64,000 nucleotides of DNA, taken from Methylotenera sp. L2L1 (lineage in GTDB: Bacteria > Pseudomonadota > Gammaproteobacteria > Burkholderiales > Methylophilaceae). The notes under the pieces were generated by a model. That model did not search any database. It saw nothing but the letters and a program-made list of their open reading frames with translations, and was not told the origin of the DNA. The DNA lies in NCBI RefSeq assembly GCF_000744605.1, contig NZ_JQMG01000001.1, positions 1,860,001 through 1,924,000 on the forward strand, given 5' to 3'. This document shows, piece after piece, positions 1 through 9,068 of this stretch. Numbering within the stretch: position 1 is the stretch's first letter; each line of letters opens with the position of its first letter. The position numbers were made by a program, and so were the translations under genes.

Positions 1-270
1 TGGTCCAGCTTTTATTTTTACGGTTGTCTGAGGTTGTTTGAAGGTTGTGATAACCCCAAAACCTGGTTTTTCAGTATTAAAGCATTGGATAAAAAATTGC
101 TGCCCTTTATCATTGACTGTTACCACTAGATTTATTTTGTTTTTCATCGTAGTGGTATATCCGCCCGTGTCCTTATTTCTTATATTGCTATATGTACCAG
201 ATAATGGTGTATCTGATGCATGTAAACTATCCGTTATTATCGTCAATATTAGGAAAAAGAGTAGTCTCAT
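1..270 (-). CDS. Hypothetical secreted protein, C-terminus cut by window edge
   Basis: An open frame of 90 codons starts at the ATG on the minus strand at 270 and runs off the left edge with no stop. The first 18 residues (MRLLFFLILTIITDSLHA) look like a Sec signal peptide with a likely cut after LHA, so the product is probably periplasmic or secreted. The mature part is Thr/Asn/Lys-rich (around TYSNIRNKDTGGYTT) and I do not recognise a family. Calling it a gene rests on the signal peptide and the unbroken frame. The overlapping plus-strand frame at 38-343 has no good start and looks like a shadow. Confidence 0.55.
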   Translation of the reverse strand, partial: MRLLFFLILTIITDSLHASDTPLSGTYSNIRNKDTGGYTTTMKNKINLVVTVNDKGQQFFIQCFNTEKPGFGVITTFKQPQTTVKIKAGP

Positions 271-368
271 ATCAGTACCAGTGACCAGTCGTCAGAGTTG
301 CCAAACGTTTCAATTATTAAGATATACAAGGGGCGTGTTTTAGTCCACAGTCCTGCTTGGTGAATGGG

Positions 369-959
369 TTAGGAGTTGCGTGGGTCATTTAATTTTTGAA
401 ATTTTGACCGTTGACGAGAAAATTTGTCTTCTTCGTCCCAGGTAAAAAAAGCCTTAACTGAATATACTGACCCCTCAATATCAGTAAACATAAGTAGAAT
501 ATATGATGTTTTGGGCGTGGTTACAAGATGACTGTCAATTCCTGTATTTGTGTCGTAGAACTTTTCGAGTCGAGATATAACCTCATTTGCAGTGTATGGA
601 GATGTATTTATAGTAATGGAGGAACTTTCATTTGGCTTAATTACAACCTTTGTTGTTTTAGGGTAGCGAAATGTTTTTTTCTCATGTTCATAAAGAATAC
701 AAGAAACATCACGAGCTAGCTTATCCCCCGGATTTACTAAACTTAATGATAAATCCTCTGAGTCGTCGACTCTTTTCAAAGTGCCTGCATATATAAAGGG
801 GGTTGTTGATACAAAGTGTTGTCTTTGCGCTATCTCGAATTGATTAACTATTGCTTTTCTAGAGGTCCTGGTTTCTAAAAGGTAGAATACAGTAGTGATA
901 GCTAAAATAAAGTTGAGAGCAATTGGTATTAGTATTTCGGGTTTAAGAAATGTATCCAT
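369..959 (-). CDS. Hypothetical protein with one N-terminal membrane anchor
   Basis: A 196-residue protein of unrecognised family. Residues about 9-28 (ILIPIALNFILAITTVFYLL) form one hydrophobic segment, followed by a basic stretch (ETRTSRK), which suggests an inner-membrane anchor with the rest in the cytoplasm. The remainder is hydrophilic and beta-rich and contains no catalytic motif I can name. It lies on the same strand as the partial gene to its left and is isolated from acs by about 250 bases. Lineage-specific accessory gene is the safest description. Confidence 0.6.
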   Translation of the reverse strand: MDTFLKPEILIPIALNFILAITTVFYLLETRTSRKAIVNQFEIAQRQHFVSTTPFIYAGTLKRVDDSEDLSLSLVNPGDKLARDVSCILYEHEKKTFRYPKTTKVVIKPNESSSITINTSPYTANEVISRLEKFYDTNTGIDSHLVTTPKTSYILLMFTDIEGSVYSVKAFFTWDEEDKFSRQRSKFQKLNDPRNS

Positions 960-1175
960 GCTAAAAAATAACTCCTAACGTGAAGTAGACACCGAATTAG
1001 GTGTATATCTTAGTGATGTTAAATGTGAATTTAAATCATTATTTTTATTAAGTTATTAATTCTTATGAGGTTAGTACTTTCATCTGCTTATTTTTCTGCT
1101 AAAAAGTACATCTAAGTAATTAACAGCCAATAGTGATTACGACAGTTCAAAAGCGATAACGCTATCATTATTATG

Positions 1176-1205
1176 ATAGGCGGATAGAGTAAAGCATCCG
1201 CCTAT
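1176..1205 (-). terminator. Hairpin just downstream of acs
   Basis: A perfect 10-bp stem (ATAGGCGGAT / ATCCGCCTAT, arms 1176-1185 and 1196-1205) with a 10-base loop lies six bases past the acs stop codon. On the acs strand no real U-run follows it, so it may act as an mRNA 3' stabiliser or a weak terminator. T-rich sequence follows on the plus strand, but no plus-strand gene precedes it. Confidence 0.5.
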
Positions 1206-1210
1206 TTCTT

Positions 1211-3187
1211 TTATTTCACTACTTCCTTTAACTGCTCCAAGATAGCTGGGTTGTCTAGGGTTGAAATATCCGAAGTAATTTCTTCACCTCTTGCTAGTGT
1301 ACGTAACAACCTACGCATGATTTTTCCTGAGCGAGTTTTCGGTAAGTTGTCACCAAAGCGGATTTCATCTGGTTTGGCAATTGGGCCAATTTCTTTGCCT
1401 ACCCATTCGCGTAGTTCTGCGACGATTTTTTTCGCGGCTTCACCTTCTGGGCGGGCACCTTTTAGTACAACATAGGCAACTACAGACTCACCTTTCACAT
1501 CATGCGGTTTGCCTACGACAGCGGCTTCTGCCACTAGCGGGTTAGCAACGAGTGCAGATTCAATCTCCATCGTACCTAAGCGGTGGCCAGATACGTTGAG
1601 TACGTCATCAATACGGCCCATGATGGTGAAGTTACCTGTTTTTGCATCGCGAATCGCGCCGTCACCTGCAAGGTAAATCTTACCGCCTAGGTCCACTGGG
1701 TAGTAGCTGGTTTTGTAGCGTTCTGGGTCGTTGTAGATAGTACGTATCATAGATGGCCATGGCTTTTTAATCACCAATAAGCCACCTGTGCCCCAAGGCA
1801 CGTCTTTACCTGTTTCGTCTACCACGTCAATATCAATACCAGGGAAAGGTAGCGTACATGAGCCAGGTACCAGTGCAGTCGCACCTGGTAGCGGGGTAAT
1901 CACATGACCGCCTGTTTCAGTCTGCCAGAACGTATCAGCAATAGGGCAGCGGCTTCCACCGACTTGTTCAAAGTACCACATCCATGCTTCCGGGTTGATT
2001 GGCTCACCTACTGAACCTAGTAAACGTAAGCTAGATAGGTTGTAGTTTTTTGGGGCTACTTCTGGGGTGGTTTCAGAAGCTTTAATTAGTGAGCGGATTG
2101 CAGTCGGCGCAGTGTAAAAGATAGAAACTTTGTGTTTTTCTATCATTTGCCAGAAGCGGCCAGCATTTGGGTAAGTGGGGATGCCTTCAAAAATGATTTG
2201 TGTTGCACCCATGGCAAGCGGACCGTAAGCTACATAAGTGTGGCCTGTAATCCAGCCTACATCGGCCGTACACCAGAATACATCGTTTTCATGAATATCA
2301 AAGGTCCAGCGCATGGTATTCATGGCATGTAGCAAGTAGCCAGCGGAACTGTGTTGTACGCCTTTTGGTTTACCAGTAGAGCCTGATGTGTAGAGTAAAA
2401 ATAGTGGGTGCTCTGCACTCACCATCATTGGTTCACATGTGTTGGCAACATCGGCAATCAAGTCGTGCCACCAAATGTTGTTGCTGTTCCATGCAATGTC
2501 TAGCCCAGTTTTTTTCAACACGACGACATTTTGAATGGCCTCACAGCCGCCCATTGCTATGCCTTCGTCCACGGCTGATTTTAATGGCAAGGTTTTACCA
2601 CCACGGAATTGACCATCAGAAGTGATGACGGCTTTAGCGCCAGCATCAATAATGCGCTCGTTTAAGCTTTTAGCAGAAAAGCCGCCAAACACCACAGAGT
2701 GAATCAAGCCGATGCGCGCGCAAGCTTGCATGGCGACAACAGCTTCAATCCCCATTGGCAAGTAGATAATCACGCGGTCACCTACACTGAGGTTCAGCTT
2801 TTTCAAACCATTCGCAAACTGGCAAACTTGATGGTACAAGTCTTTATAAGTGACTTCTTTAGTGTTGCCATCATCACCTTCAAAAATAATGGCGACTTTG
2901 TTCGGGATAGTGTTTAAGTGTTTATCTAAGCAGTTGGCAGAAACATTAAGCTCGCCATCTTCAAACCATTTATAGAAGGGTGCGTTGTCTTGATTGAGGG
3001 TTTTAGTGAAGGGTTTGTTCCAGACCAGTAATTCACGCGCTAGCTTTGCCCAGAAACCTTCATAATCAGCAGCAGCTTCTGCACAGAGTTTGTTGTAAGC
3101 TTCCATGCCTGAGACATTGGCTTTTTTAACAAAGTCTGCACTAGGTTCAAAAACGCGGTTTTCGTGAAGAACTGATTCGATTGACAT
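1211..3187 (-). CDS. acs: Acetyl-coenzyme A synthetase
   Basis: Makes acetyl-CoA from acetate, ATP and CoA through acetyl-AMP; cytoplasmic, ANL (adenylate-forming) superfamily. The product is 658 residues, normal for Acs. The P-loop-like motif [10 protein letters not shown] is near residue 265, followed by the adenylation core ([24 protein letters not shown]) and the C-terminal PKTRSGK near residue 620, whose lysine is the acetylation target in known Acs enzymes. I chose the ATG at 3187 ([10 protein letters not shown]) because TAAGGGGA lies a correct distance upstream; the frame continues 16 codons further but that part is not family-like. It is divergent from glnE, with an inverted repeat in the shared upstream region. 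In a methylotroph it probably salvages acetate. Confidence 0.95.
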   Translation of the reverse strand: MSIESVLHENRVFEPSADFVKKANVSGMEAYNKLCAEAAADYEGFWAKLARELLVWNKPFTKTLNQDNAPFYKWFEDGELNVSANCLDKHLNTIPNKVAIIFEGDDGNTKEVTYKDLYHQVCQFANGLKKLNLSVGDRVIIYLPMGIEAVVAMQACARIGLIHSVVFGGFSAKSLNERIIDAGAKAVITSDGQFRGGKTLPLKSAVDEGIAMGGCEAIQNVVVLKKTGLDIAWNSNNIWWHDLIADVANTCEPMMVSAEHPLFLLYTSGSTGKPKGVQHSSAGYLLHAMNTMRWTFDIHENDVFWCTADVGWITGHTYVAYGPLAMGATQIIFEGIPTYPNAGRFWQMIEKHKVSIFYTAPTAIRSLIKASETTPEVAPKNYNLSSLRLLGSVGEPINPEAWMWYFEQVGGSRCPIADTFWQTETGGHVITPLPGATALVPGSCTLPFPGIDIDVVDETGKDVPWGTGGLLVIKKPWPSMIRTIYNDPERYKTSYYPVDLGGKIYLAGDGAIRDAKTGNFTIMGRIDDVLNVSGHRLGTMEIESALVANPLVAEAAVVGKPHDVKGESVVAYVVLKGARPEGEAAKKIVAELREWVGKEIGPIAKPDEIRFGDNLPKTRSGKIMRRLLRTLARGEEITSDISTLDNPAILEQLKEVVK

Positions 3188-3235
3188 GCTTAAAATCCCC
3201 TTAAATCTTTGTGACCCGTTTATAATTTGGTACAA

Positions 3236-3265
3236 GGTTATCTAATTAATAATAGATAGATAACC
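3236..3265. promoter_or_regulatory. Inverted repeat in the acs/glnE divergent promoter region
   Basis: GGTTATCTA (3236-3244) and TAGATAACC (3257-3265) form a perfect 9-bp inverted repeat with a 12-base AT-only spacer, 49-78 bases upstream of the acs start. Size and position fit a dimeric regulator's operator or activator site. The regulator is unknown. Confidence 0.45.
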
Positions 3266-3320
3266 ACTAAAAGTAAGTTGTTACATCTTTGTAACTACGT
3301 CATATTACCTGAAAAATCTT

Positions 3321-6047
3321 ATGCTAACACTCGATAATTTGTTATCTCAAAACCGCGCCCCTGCTAGTGATGAGGCTTATGTTTTACATGCGGTTACTTG
3401 CAGCCCATTTGTTGAAAGATTGTTTAGAAAAGATGCGCTTTTACTGCAAGATTTGTTACAAAATCTACATCAAGCCTATCTTTTAAGTGATATGCAAAAT
3501 TTTTTAGCGGCTCAACATGTCGTCGATGAAATTAGCTTGAAACGAGCGTTAAGATTACTGCGTAGTCGTGTCATGGCACGTATGATTGTGAGAGACCTAA
3601 ACGGCTTAACTAATTTACAAGAGATTATGCTCACGACATCAATGTTGGCTGAGTGTGTGATTAATACGGCGATTGAATACCTACACCAATGGTTGGTTAC
3701 CGTGTATGGTCAGCCTGTAGATATGCATGGAAAAGCACAGCAACTTATTGTGATTGGTATGGGTAAGTTAGGCGGTGGTGAGCTAAATGTTTCATCTGAT
3801 ATCGATTTGATTTTTGCATATGAGTCAGAGGGGGCAACCCAAGGCGCTAAACCGATTAGCAATCAAGATTTCTTTTCACGGTTAGCTAAAAAGTTGATTG
3901 CTGCGATTGATGAAACTACTGAAAATGGGTTTGTGTTCCGTGTGGATATGCGCTTAAGGCCGTTCGGGTCAGAGGGTGCCATTGTGTGCAATCTTGATGC
4001 GCTTGAAGATTATTATCAAAATAATGGGCGAGAGTGGGAGCGTTACGCGTGGATTAAAGGTCGCGAAGTCACGGGTGGGGATGCAGTTTCCCGCCTATTA
4101 AAGCCATTTGTGTTCCGTAAGTACTTGGATTTTGGTGCCTTCGCCAGCATGCGTGATTTAAAAATCCAGATTCAGCGCGATGTGAACAGTAAAGGCATGC
4201 ACGATAACATTAAGCTAGGTCGGGGCGGTATTCGAGAGATTGAGTTTATTGCGCAGGTGTTCCAGTTAATTCGTGGCGGCCAAGATGTTAGCTTGCAGAT
4301 TAAACCAACCTTATCAGTATTAAACCTACTAAAAAACAAAGGCCTACTGCCAGAAAAAACAGTGACAGAACTCAGCGAGGCTTATGTTTTTTTAAGAAAC
4401 TTAGAGCATCGCTTAATGTATGTAGATGATGTACAAACCCAAGAGTTGCCAAAGTCGGATGAAGCCAAGGCGCGCATCGCAAAAGCGATGAACTATCCAA
4501 ACTGGTCGGCATTTATACATCAATTAGATGCGTATCGCGCACAGGTACAGCAGCATTTTGATGCCACGTTTGATGATGCAGGCAGTGAAGATACACTCGA
4601 TGCAGAAAAGTCTATCTGGAATGCTTCTGTGAGCGAGGCTGATGCAATTAGCCAATTAGAAAACATAGGTTTTACCGAAGCGCATGAAACTTATCGTCGC
4701 TTAAGTGTGTTGCATCAAAGTAGCCGCTATAAGCAATTGCCAGAACTGAGCCGTCAACGCTTTGATGCAGTGATGCCACATGTGATCTCCCAAGCCGGAA
4801 AAATGCAGAATGCAGATATTACGCTAACCAGAGTGATGGATCTGCTAGAAAGCATCTGCAGGCGTGCAAGCTATTTAGCACTTTTGGCTGAGCATCCGCA
4901 GGCCATGCAATTATTAGTGAACTTGTGTAGTAGCAGTCCATGGCTCACTAATTATTTAATAAGCCATCCTATATTATTAGATGAGCTTTTAGATGTACGC
5001 ACATTACATGCCGCTCCCGATTTTTCTGCAATGCGTGAGGAGTTGCTTGCAAGGTTAGCTGAGTTCACTGGCGATGTAGAGCGGCAAATGGATGTGATGC
5101 GTCACTTTAAGCATGCTTATATCTTTCGCTTTGCGGTACAAGACATTAATGGTGAGTTGCCGCTTGAAACAATTTCAGATTACTTAAGTGCACTTGCCGA
5201 TTTAATTTTAAGCGTAGCGTTAGACATCATATGGCCAAATGTGCGAGGCAGGCATTTAGACGTGCCTAATTTTGCAGTGATAGGCTACGGAAAGCTAGGC
5301 GGGAAAGAGTTAGGCTATGCTTCTGATTTGGATATTATCTTTCTTTACGATGATGAATCTCCTGAGGCAAGCGAAGTGTATGCCCGATTTGCACAACGCA
5401 TCAATAACTGGTTTAACAGCCTGACCTCGGCTGGCTTGCTATATGAAACAGACCTGCAACTACGTCCAGATGGAAATAGCGGCTTACTGGTAAGTAGGGT
5501 AGATGCATTTAGAGATTACCAGCTAAATAAAGCTTGGATATGGGAGCATCAAGCGTTAACGCGTGCTCGTTTTGTTGCAGGGGATAGCAAAATTGGTCAG
5601 GCTTTTGATGAAATTAAGACAGAAGTCATGACGCAGGCGCGTGATGCCGAAATCCTTAAAACAGAAGTATTGGCCATGCGTGAAAGAATGCGAAAAGCAC
5701 AACATGTGCATGAAGGTATGTTTGATTTAAAGCATGGGGTAGGCGGCATTATTGATGTGGAGTTTTTGGTACAGTATCTGGTGTTGTTATACGCACCTAG
5801 CTACCCAGAACTTACTGTGAATATCGGGAATATCGGCTTGCTAAAGCGCATGGCAACTTTGAAAATCATCGATGCAGAACTGGCTGAAAGTGTTGCTGAT
5901 GCCTATAGGCAATATCGTCATATGCAGCATATGCTTAAGTTGCAAGGCGCTACCCAGCTAAATATTAAAGCAGAAGAAATTGCTCAGGAAATTACCAAAG
6001 TCACGGCGCTATGGCGTCAAGTTTTTGGGAATCAAGTGCTTGCATAA
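3321..6047 (+). CDS. glnE: Bifunctional glutamine synthetase adenylyltransferase/deadenylase
   Basis: Adds and removes AMP on glutamine synthetase in response to PII and glutamine, setting nitrogen assimilation. The 908-residue protein has the expected two nucleotidyltransferase domains, each with the GxGKLGG...SDxD signature: GMGKLGGGELNVSSDIDLIF near residue 147 (deadenylating half) and GYGKLGGKELGYASDLDIIF near residue 654 (adenylating half). Length is normal for the proteobacterial enzyme. The ATG at 3321 has no strong ribosome binding site, but the sequence is family-like from the start. It stands alone, divergent from acs. Confidence 0.95.
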   Translation: MLTLDNLLSQNRAPASDEAYVLHAVTCSPFVERLFRKDALLLQDLLQNLHQAYLLSDMQNFLAAQHVVDEISLKRALRLLRSRVMARMIVRDLNGLTNLQEIMLTTSMLAECVINTAIEYLHQWLVTVYGQPVDMHGKAQQLIVIGMGKLGGGELNVSSDIDLIFAYESEGATQGAKPISNQDFFSRLAKKLIAAIDETTENGFVFRVDMRLRPFGSEGAIVCNLDALEDYYQNNGREWERYAWIKGREVTGGDAVSRLLKPFVFRKYLDFGAFASMRDLKIQIQRDVNSKGMHDNIKLGRGGIREIEFIAQVFQLIRGGQDVSLQIKPTLSVLNLLKNKGLLPEKTVTELSEAYVFLRNLEHRLMYVDDVQTQELPKSDEAKARIAKAMNYPNWSAFIHQLDAYRAQVQQHFDATFDDAGSEDTLDAEKSIWNASVSEADAISQLENIGFTEAHETYRRLSVLHQSSRYKQLPELSRQRFDAVMPHVISQAGKMQNADITLTRVMDLLESICRRASYLALLAEHPQAMQLLVNLCSSSPWLTNYLISHPILLDELLDVRTLHAAPDFSAMREELLARLAEFTGDVERQMDVMRHFKHAYIFRFAVQDINGELPLETISDYLSALADLILSVALDIIWPNVRGRHLDVPNFAVIGYGKLGGKELGYASDLDIIFLYDDESPEASEVYARFAQRINNWFNSLTSAGLLYETDLQLRPDGNSGLLVSRVDAFRDYQLNKAWIWEHQALTRARFVAGDSKIGQAFDEIKTEVMTQARDAEILKTEVLAMRERMRKAQHVHEGMFDLKHGVGGIIDVEFLVQYLVLLYAPSYPELTVNIGNIGLLKRMATLKIIDAELAESVADAYRQYRHMQHMLKLQGATQLNIKAEEIAQEITKVTALWRQVFGNQVLA

Positions 6048-6138
6048 AGCTAAAGAGTAGATAAACCGCAACTACTTAAGATCTATTTTAGGCCTATTTT
6101 ACCGAGGACATGGTTGTCTACGATGTAAAGAGTGCAAA

Positions 6139-7152
6139 TTAGAACAGCTCGATTTCGCCTTCTTTTTTATTATCTTGTAAGTCGCCACTGGCGATTAATA
6201 ACTCATATGAATCTACACGGTTACGTCCATGATTTTTTGCATAATAAAGTGCTGTGTCTGCACGGTCTATAATCTGGCTTGAGGTATCAAACGGTGAAAT
6301 TTCAGTAAAGCCAGCACTTACCGTCACTTTACCCACTTGTGGGAACTCGAAATTGGCGACTTTTTGTTTAAATCGTTCAAAGATATTTTGAATATCAAGT
6401 GTGCTACCACATTCAAAAAAACCAACAAACTCTTCGCCACCAAAGCGGAAAAGAGGGTCGGTTTCTCTAAAGCTTTGACGCATAAGCTGCGAGAACATTA
6501 GCAAGACTTCATCGCCGATTAAATGGCCAAATTGGTCATTAATCCTTTTGAAATGGTCAATGTCAAAAATCGCCAAGAAGTAAATCTGGTCAGCTTTATC
6601 TTCTTTGCGGTTTGTACTGCTATGCATCTGGGCAAGGATTTTATTGATTTTAAAATCAAAGGTTTTACGATTGAGTAAGCCCGTGAGCGTATCGCACTCG
6701 TTCTCGTTATTCAGTAAAACAAAGTTCTGATAAATCTCTAATATCATGCCAATCGGCACATCAAGGTGTTGATCTGCATGGTCACTATCTATTGCAATCA
6801 CACAGTCTATATGTCCCATTTCACCTCTAAGGGGGTGAAGCTTAATGATATGGTTGTTTTCAGATTGATATGTGGAACGACTATCTGTTTGGATACAGTT
6901 AAGTATGACTTGCTTAAACTCTGCAGAGATGACGGCGCTGTTTGGATTGTTCTCAGCCGTTAATACTGTAATTATTTGTTTTTTTATATCTTTAAGGTGG
7001 TAGATAACTACCGATTTTGTTGCACCGACATGTGCTGAGTTGATAAAGTCAGACAGTGTTTTAATGAGTGCGACTTGCAGAGACAGGTCATCACGCTCTT
7101 TGGTGAGTGTTACTAGTTTGCTCAATAATGAGTTGATGCAGTAAGTTTGCAA
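6139..7152 (-). CDS. Diguanylate cyclase (GGDEF domain)
   Basis: Predicted to make cyclic di-GMP from two GTP. The C-terminal half is a GGDEF domain with an intact GGEEF active-site motif near residue 236. RETD lies five residues before it, matching the RxxD inhibitory site for product feedback. The N-terminal ~150 residues have no membrane segment and could be a GAF-like sensor, which I cannot confirm. The frame opens at a TTG with no clear ribosome binding site, so the start is uncertain. Monocistronic; the only cyclase in the window to set against the EAL and HD-GYP proteins at 24-27.5 kb. Confidence 0.85.
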   Translation of the reverse strand: MQTYCINSLLSKLVTLTKERDDLSLQVALIKTLSDFINSAHVGATKSVVIYHLKDIKKQIITVLTAENNPNSAVISAEFKQVILNCIQTDSRSTYQSENNHIIKLHPLRGEMGHIDCVIAIDSDHADQHLDVPIGMILEIYQNFVLLNNENECDTLTGLLNRKTFDFKINKILAQMHSSTNRKEDKADQIYFLAIFDIDHFKRINDQFGHLIGDEVLLMFSQLMRQSFRETDPLFRFGGEEFVGFFECGSTLDIQNIFERFKQKVANFEFPQVGKVTVSAGFTEISPFDTSSQIIDRADTALYYAKNHGRNRVDSYELLIASGDLQDNKKEGEIELF

Positions 7153-7344
7153 GGATTGGCTTGATTTAAATGATTAGTAATTAACTAATACTTAATCATT
7201 TTAAAATTAATTTAGTTTATCTATGTTCAATCATACTATATAACCATGATGATGGGTAGGGTTTGAAAAAAGGCGTTAGTCAATTGTTTAAATTAATGGT
7301 TTTGGTTAACCCTAATGGGTTGTTTTAGCCATTTTAATGTTGTT

Positions 7345-8334
7345 TTACATTCCCCATCTAAGCGCCGCAGTATGCACTGGACTATCCCAATGCTGTTTAA
7401 TTTCATCATCTAATAAGCATAATGTAATCGATGCACCTGCCATATCCAATGCTGTGGTGTAGTTGCCGACTAATGAGCGTGTAATGTTGATGCCGTGATT
7501 GTTGAGCAACTTTGCCGCGGTATTGTAAATAAGATACAGCTCCATTAATGGGGTAGCGCCAAAACCGTTAATGAGCAACAATGCCTCGCTATTTTTTGCT
7601 GGTTTTAATGCATCGAGTATGGCATCGACGACATCTTGAATAATGGCATCAGCTTCACGCATGGTTTCGCGTTTTCGACCAGGTTCACCGTGAATACCCA
7701 CGCCCATTTCAAGCTCGTTATCGTTAATGTCAAAAGTAGGACGTCCTGCAGCGGGCACTGTACAACTGGTCAGGGCAACGCCCATGCTGGCTGTATGACT
7801 ATTTACTTTGTCACCTAATGTTTTGCAGGCTTGCAAACTAGCGCCAGTTTCTGCCAAGCTACCTACACATTTCTCTACAATCACAGTGCCAGCGACACCG
7901 CGTCGTCCTGTGGTGTAAGTGCTATTAATCACAGCACAGTCGTCGCTAGTGAGTACAGTGGCAGATTCAAATGGCAGCATCTCCGCGGCCATTTCAAAAT
8001 TCATGACATCGCCAGCATAATTTTTAACAATAAATAAAATGCCTTTGTCTGCATGCACGCTTTCAGCTGCGGCTAACATTTGGTCTGGTGTGGGAGATGT
8101 AAAAACATGGCCCGGACAGGCTGCATCTAGCATGCCATAGCCAATATAGCCTGCGTGTAATGGTTCATGCCCAGAGCCGCCACCAGAGATGATGGCTACT
8201 TTATTAAAGGCTTTTTGTTGACGGGTTAAAAAGTTGGGGGCTAGATGCAGCTTCACTAAATCATGATGCGCACCAGCGAAGCCACTTAGGCTCTCAACTA
8301 AAACATCGTCAATTTTATTAATAAACTTTTTCAT
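7345..8334 (-). CDS. dhaK: Dihydroxyacetone kinase subunit DhaK
   Basis: Substrate-binding subunit of a two-part dihydroxyacetone kinase. Conserved features include SGGGSGHEPLHAGYIG near residues 47-62 and GIHGEPG near residue 213, whose histidine forms a hemiaminal with the carbonyl of dihydroxyacetone in studied DhaK proteins. I start it at the ATG at 8334 (MKKFINKIDDVL), which matches the family N-terminus and has AAAGGT upstream; this gives 329 residues and a 29-base gap after dhaL. No phosphotransfer protein DhaM is nearby, so the phosphate donor (ATP or a PTS protein encoded elsewhere) is undecided. Likely role: salvage of dihydroxyacetone. Confidence 0.9.
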   Translation of the reverse strand: MKKFINKIDDVLVESLSGFAGAHHDLVKLHLAPNFLTRQQKAFNKVAIISGGGSGHEPLHAGYIGYGMLDAACPGHVFTSPTPDQMLAAAESVHADKGILFIVKNYAGDVMNFEMAAEMLPFESATVLTSDDCAVINSTYTTGRRGVAGTVIVEKCVGSLAETGASLQACKTLGDKVNSHTASMGVALTSCTVPAAGRPTFDINDNELEMGVGIHGEPGRKRETMREADAIIQDVVDAILDALKPAKNSEALLLINGFGATPLMELYLIYNTAAKLLNNHGINITRSLVGNYTTALDMAGASITLCLLDDEIKQHWDSPVHTAALRWGM

Positions 8335-8363
8335 CTTGAGACCTTTTAAATCTTGAGCAATGT

Positions 8364-8999
8364 TTAATTTGGCGTTAATAGTAGCTGTTTGCAAACGGCT
8401 TCAATCATTAACTGACAACTCTTCGCACCCGGGTCTATGTGCCCAATCGCACGTTCGCCTAAGCTTGCGGCACGACCTTTGGTTGCAATCAGTGCTTTTG
8501 TAGAGAGCATACCTTGTTCTGCTGTATGTACCAGTGCTGTACAGATTTCTTTTACATGGGTATTAGATGCACTCAAGCTTAAAAACTCTTTTGAGACTGG
8601 GATAAGTACATCCAGCATGGTTTTTTCACCTAAATCGGCTTTCCCGCGCTGTTGAATAGCCTCTACACCAGCAACAAAAGCGGCAGCATAGCTATGAGTA
8701 CTGTCATCTGCTTTTTCTTTAAGTATTTTGGCCATGCTGATAAAGAAACTCGCCAAAAGTGGGCCTGAAGCACCGCCAATGGTGCTGAGTAATTTCATGC
8801 CAATTTTATTGAGTGCTGCATCTGGCGTCAGTGATTCAAGCTCTAAACGCATTTCAACAATAGCATTCGCACCACGTTTCATATTAATGTAATGGTCACC
8901 GTCACCAATTGCACGGTCTAGCGATTCCAGTTCTGATTCATGGTCTAGAATGGCGTCACGTATGGACTCTGCTGCAGATAATATAAATGATGTTTTCAT
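8364..8999 (-). CDS. dhaL: Dihydroxyacetone kinase nucleotide-binding subunit DhaL
   Basis: Carries the ADP/ATP and passes phosphate to DhaK-bound dihydroxyacetone. It has the DhaL signatures: the metal-binding GDGDHYINM near residue 36, GGASGPL near residue 76, and the C-terminal GRAASLGERAIGHIDPGA. At 211 residues it is typical. The frame could open three codons earlier at a GTG (9008), but the ATG at 8999 gives the family-like MKTSFIL start. It is first in the dhaLK pair and divergent from the histidine kinase at 9069, with only about 70 bases between them. Confidence 0.9.
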   Translation of the reverse strand: MKTSFILSAAESIRDAILDHESELESLDRAIGDGDHYINMKRGANAIVEMRLELESLTPDAALNKIGMKLLSTIGGASGPLLASFFISMAKILKEKADDSTHSYAAAFVAGVEAIQQRGKADLGEKTMLDVLIPVSKEFLSLSASNTHVKEICTALVHTAEQGMLSTKALIATKGRAASLGERAIGHIDPGAKSCQLMIEAVCKQLLLTPN

Positions 9000-9068
9000 G
9001 AATAACACTATATAGCGAATTGATTAAAGTTGTTAAACTCTACACATGTCATCAAGTGATTTCAACTC

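Noticed and set aside
38-343. 101-codon plus-strand frame at the left edge.
   Set aside because: It overlaps a minus-strand frame that has a clear signal peptide; the plus frame has no ribosome binding site and no family-like sequence.
7304-7315. GGTTAACCCTAA occurs here and again at 37989-38000.
   Set aside because: Only two copies in unrelated settings (downstream of dhaK; upstream of ppsA/mptG). Palindromic AT/GC words of this type can recur by chance, so I did not call a shared regulator site.
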